Assembly (NCBI RefSeq): GCF_000426605.1
Contig: NZ_AUFR01000027.1
Span: forward strand, 1 to 43,582
Direction of reading: 5' to 3'
DNA from: Propionibacterium acidifaciens DSM 21887
Lineage (GTDB): Bacteria; Actinomycetota; Actinomycetes; Propionibacteriales; Propionibacteriaceae
DNA length: 43,582 nucleotides
The number at the start of each line of letters is the position of its first letter. The stretch's first letter is position 1. This document shows, piece by piece, positions 42,954 to 43,582 of this stretch. Under the pieces are notes generated by a model. It worked only from the letters and a program-made list of their open reading frames with translations, was not told where the DNA came from and searched no databases. Position numbers and translations under genes: made by a program.

Positions 42954-43174
42954 CGTGCCGGTTCCTCAGCGGCACGACGCTGGCAGCCCGAGCCCGGTGG
43001 TATGGCCGTCATGAAACAAGATCGTTTCTGGTTTCGCGGGGTGGGAGGTGTTCGAAGTCGTGGTCGAAGGCGCGGCCGGTGACGTATGGGGCGGATGCGC
43101 CGAGGGTTTGTTTGTTTGGAGTGATTGGTGTTTTTCGGACAGTGGGTGAAATGATCGTGAGGTAGAATTAGATC
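42954..43174. other. Island end: AT-richer debris with possible gene tail
   Basis: No intact gene. On the minus strand an open frame ends at 43009 and reads PYVTGRAFDHDFEHLPPRET before its stop. It may be the C-terminus of an unrecognised (possibly transposase) gene. A CATGAAAC motif at 43010-43017 recurs at 43508-43515 beyond the IS3 remnant with similar flanks. A TAGAAT box (about 43162) lies just before the IS3 start. Confidence 0.35.
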
Positions 43175-43507
43175 ATGTCGGCACCGAAATATAGTGCGGG
43201 GTTTGAGGAACAAGTCGTTCTCGGGATCGTCCGGGGGTCCGGGCCGGTGGCCGGGGTGGCCGGATCGTACGGTCTTGTGGCGCAGACAGTCGGGAACTGG
43301 GTCGCAGGATGGCGGGGGGCACCCCGGCCTCAGCGCTGATGCCATGACCGCGGAAGAGCACGCCGAGATCAAACGTCTGAAGGCAGAGCTCCGGGAAGCC
43401 CGCATGGAAAACGAGTTCCTGGAAGAAGCGGCGGCCTTCTTCGCCCGGGAGTCCGGGTGAGCGCGGAACACCGCCGCATCCACCGCGAAGAAGGCAACTA
43501 CGGCTGA
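43175..43507 (+). mobile_element. IS3-family remnant (orfA frameshifted, orfB truncated)
   Basis: OrfA starts at 43175 (MSAPKYSAGFEEQVVLGIVR, then QTVGNWVAGWRG), with the helix-turn-helix pattern of IS3 orfA. The frame changes near 43,310-43,330, after which AEIKRLKAELREARMENEFL and EEAAAFFARESG, the leucine-zipper tail, continue in another frame to 43460. OrfB begins with an overlapping GTG (43457) reading SAEHRRIHREEGNYG, the normal orfB start, but stops at 43507. The catalytic DDE domain is missing. The element is inactive. Confidence 0.8.
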
Positions 43508-43582
43508 CATGAAACGAAACCGTATTTTTCGTGGATTTCCTGTGCCGTTTCGGATATGATTGGAACATGCAGGTTGAGGTCA
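43508..43582 (+). other. Possible left end of another insertion sequence
   Basis: The orfB break at 43507 is followed by CATGAAACGAAACCG, an AT-rich stretch with a TATGAT box (about 43554), and an ATG at 43567 that starts MQVEV before the window ends. This looks like an element inserted into the IS3 orfB, but too little is seen to classify it. Confidence 0.35.

Noticed and set aside
43175-43460. Programmed frameshift of IS3 orfA/orfB as explanation for the broken frame
   Set aside because: Programmed frameshifting joins orfA to orfB at their overlap; here the change is inside orfA, before its leucine zipper, and orfB is truncated.
21840-43582. Direct repeat of the tRNA-Ala 3' end marking an attachment site
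   Set aside because: I looked for GGTTCGAATCCCCCTAGC near the right end and did not see it inside the window; it may lie beyond.

Overview
The window is GC-rich DNA from an actinobacterium, probably of the Actinomyces type. Support comes from the codon bias, DUF3027 beside a cold-shock gene, a DtxR regulator, and the divisome locus glp-rimJ-glpR. It starts in the 3' end of a 23S rRNA gene, followed by 5S rRNA.

Left part (about 1-21,860) is chromosomal housekeeping with one decaying block. After the rRNA come a small zinc-ribbon protein and a Nudix hydrolase. Positions 2,194-6,671 hold an intact membrane Ser/Thr kinase flanked by three broken genes: an internally deleted XPB-type helicase, a double-FHA ABC ATPase with two frameshifts (Rv1747-like, the usual partner of such a kinase), and a helicase-associated protein. 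Then follow a membrane protein, cold-shock protein, DUF3027, purine permease, serC, a DtxR regulator, thioredoxin, tRNA-Arg(CCU), a UTP-sugar uridylyltransferase, mscL, a SAF-domain protein, an FmdB-type zinc ribbon, 5-formyl-THF cyclo-ligase, and glp/rimJ/glpR ending at tRNA-Ala(CGC).

Right part (about 21,930-42,953) looks like an acquired biosynthetic island starting 74 bp past tRNA-Ala. Two divergent operons share a 274-bp control region holding a perfect 14+14 bp inverted repeat. The leftward operon has eight genes: FabH-like synthase, degenerate FabF-like synthase, FabG4-like double SDR, SDR, metal-site-less amidohydrolase, crotonase, SDR with YxxxR, and a second double SDR. The rightward operon has five: intact FabF-like synthase, fused class I CoA-transferase, two FabH-like synthases and an SDR. 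Beyond lie a NarL-type two-component pair, a frameshifted alpha/beta-hydrolase remnant, and a translationally coupled run of atypical LuxR regulator, ABC-2 transporter pair, alpha-methylacyl-CoA racemase and enoyl-CoA hydratase. The last 600 bp are IS debris.

Five condensing enzymes, five SDR polypeptides, two crotonases and two CoA-handling enzymes are present, but no acyl carrier protein, acyltransferase, PPTase, acyl ligase or thioesterase is visible. My inference is a CoA-thioester-based (carrier-protein-free) pathway making an alpha-methyl-branched polyketide- or fatty-acid-like small molecule that is exported by the ABC transporter and controlled by the two-component system and LuxR protein. 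I recognise no described cluster with this layout, so it is the best candidate here for an undescribed system.
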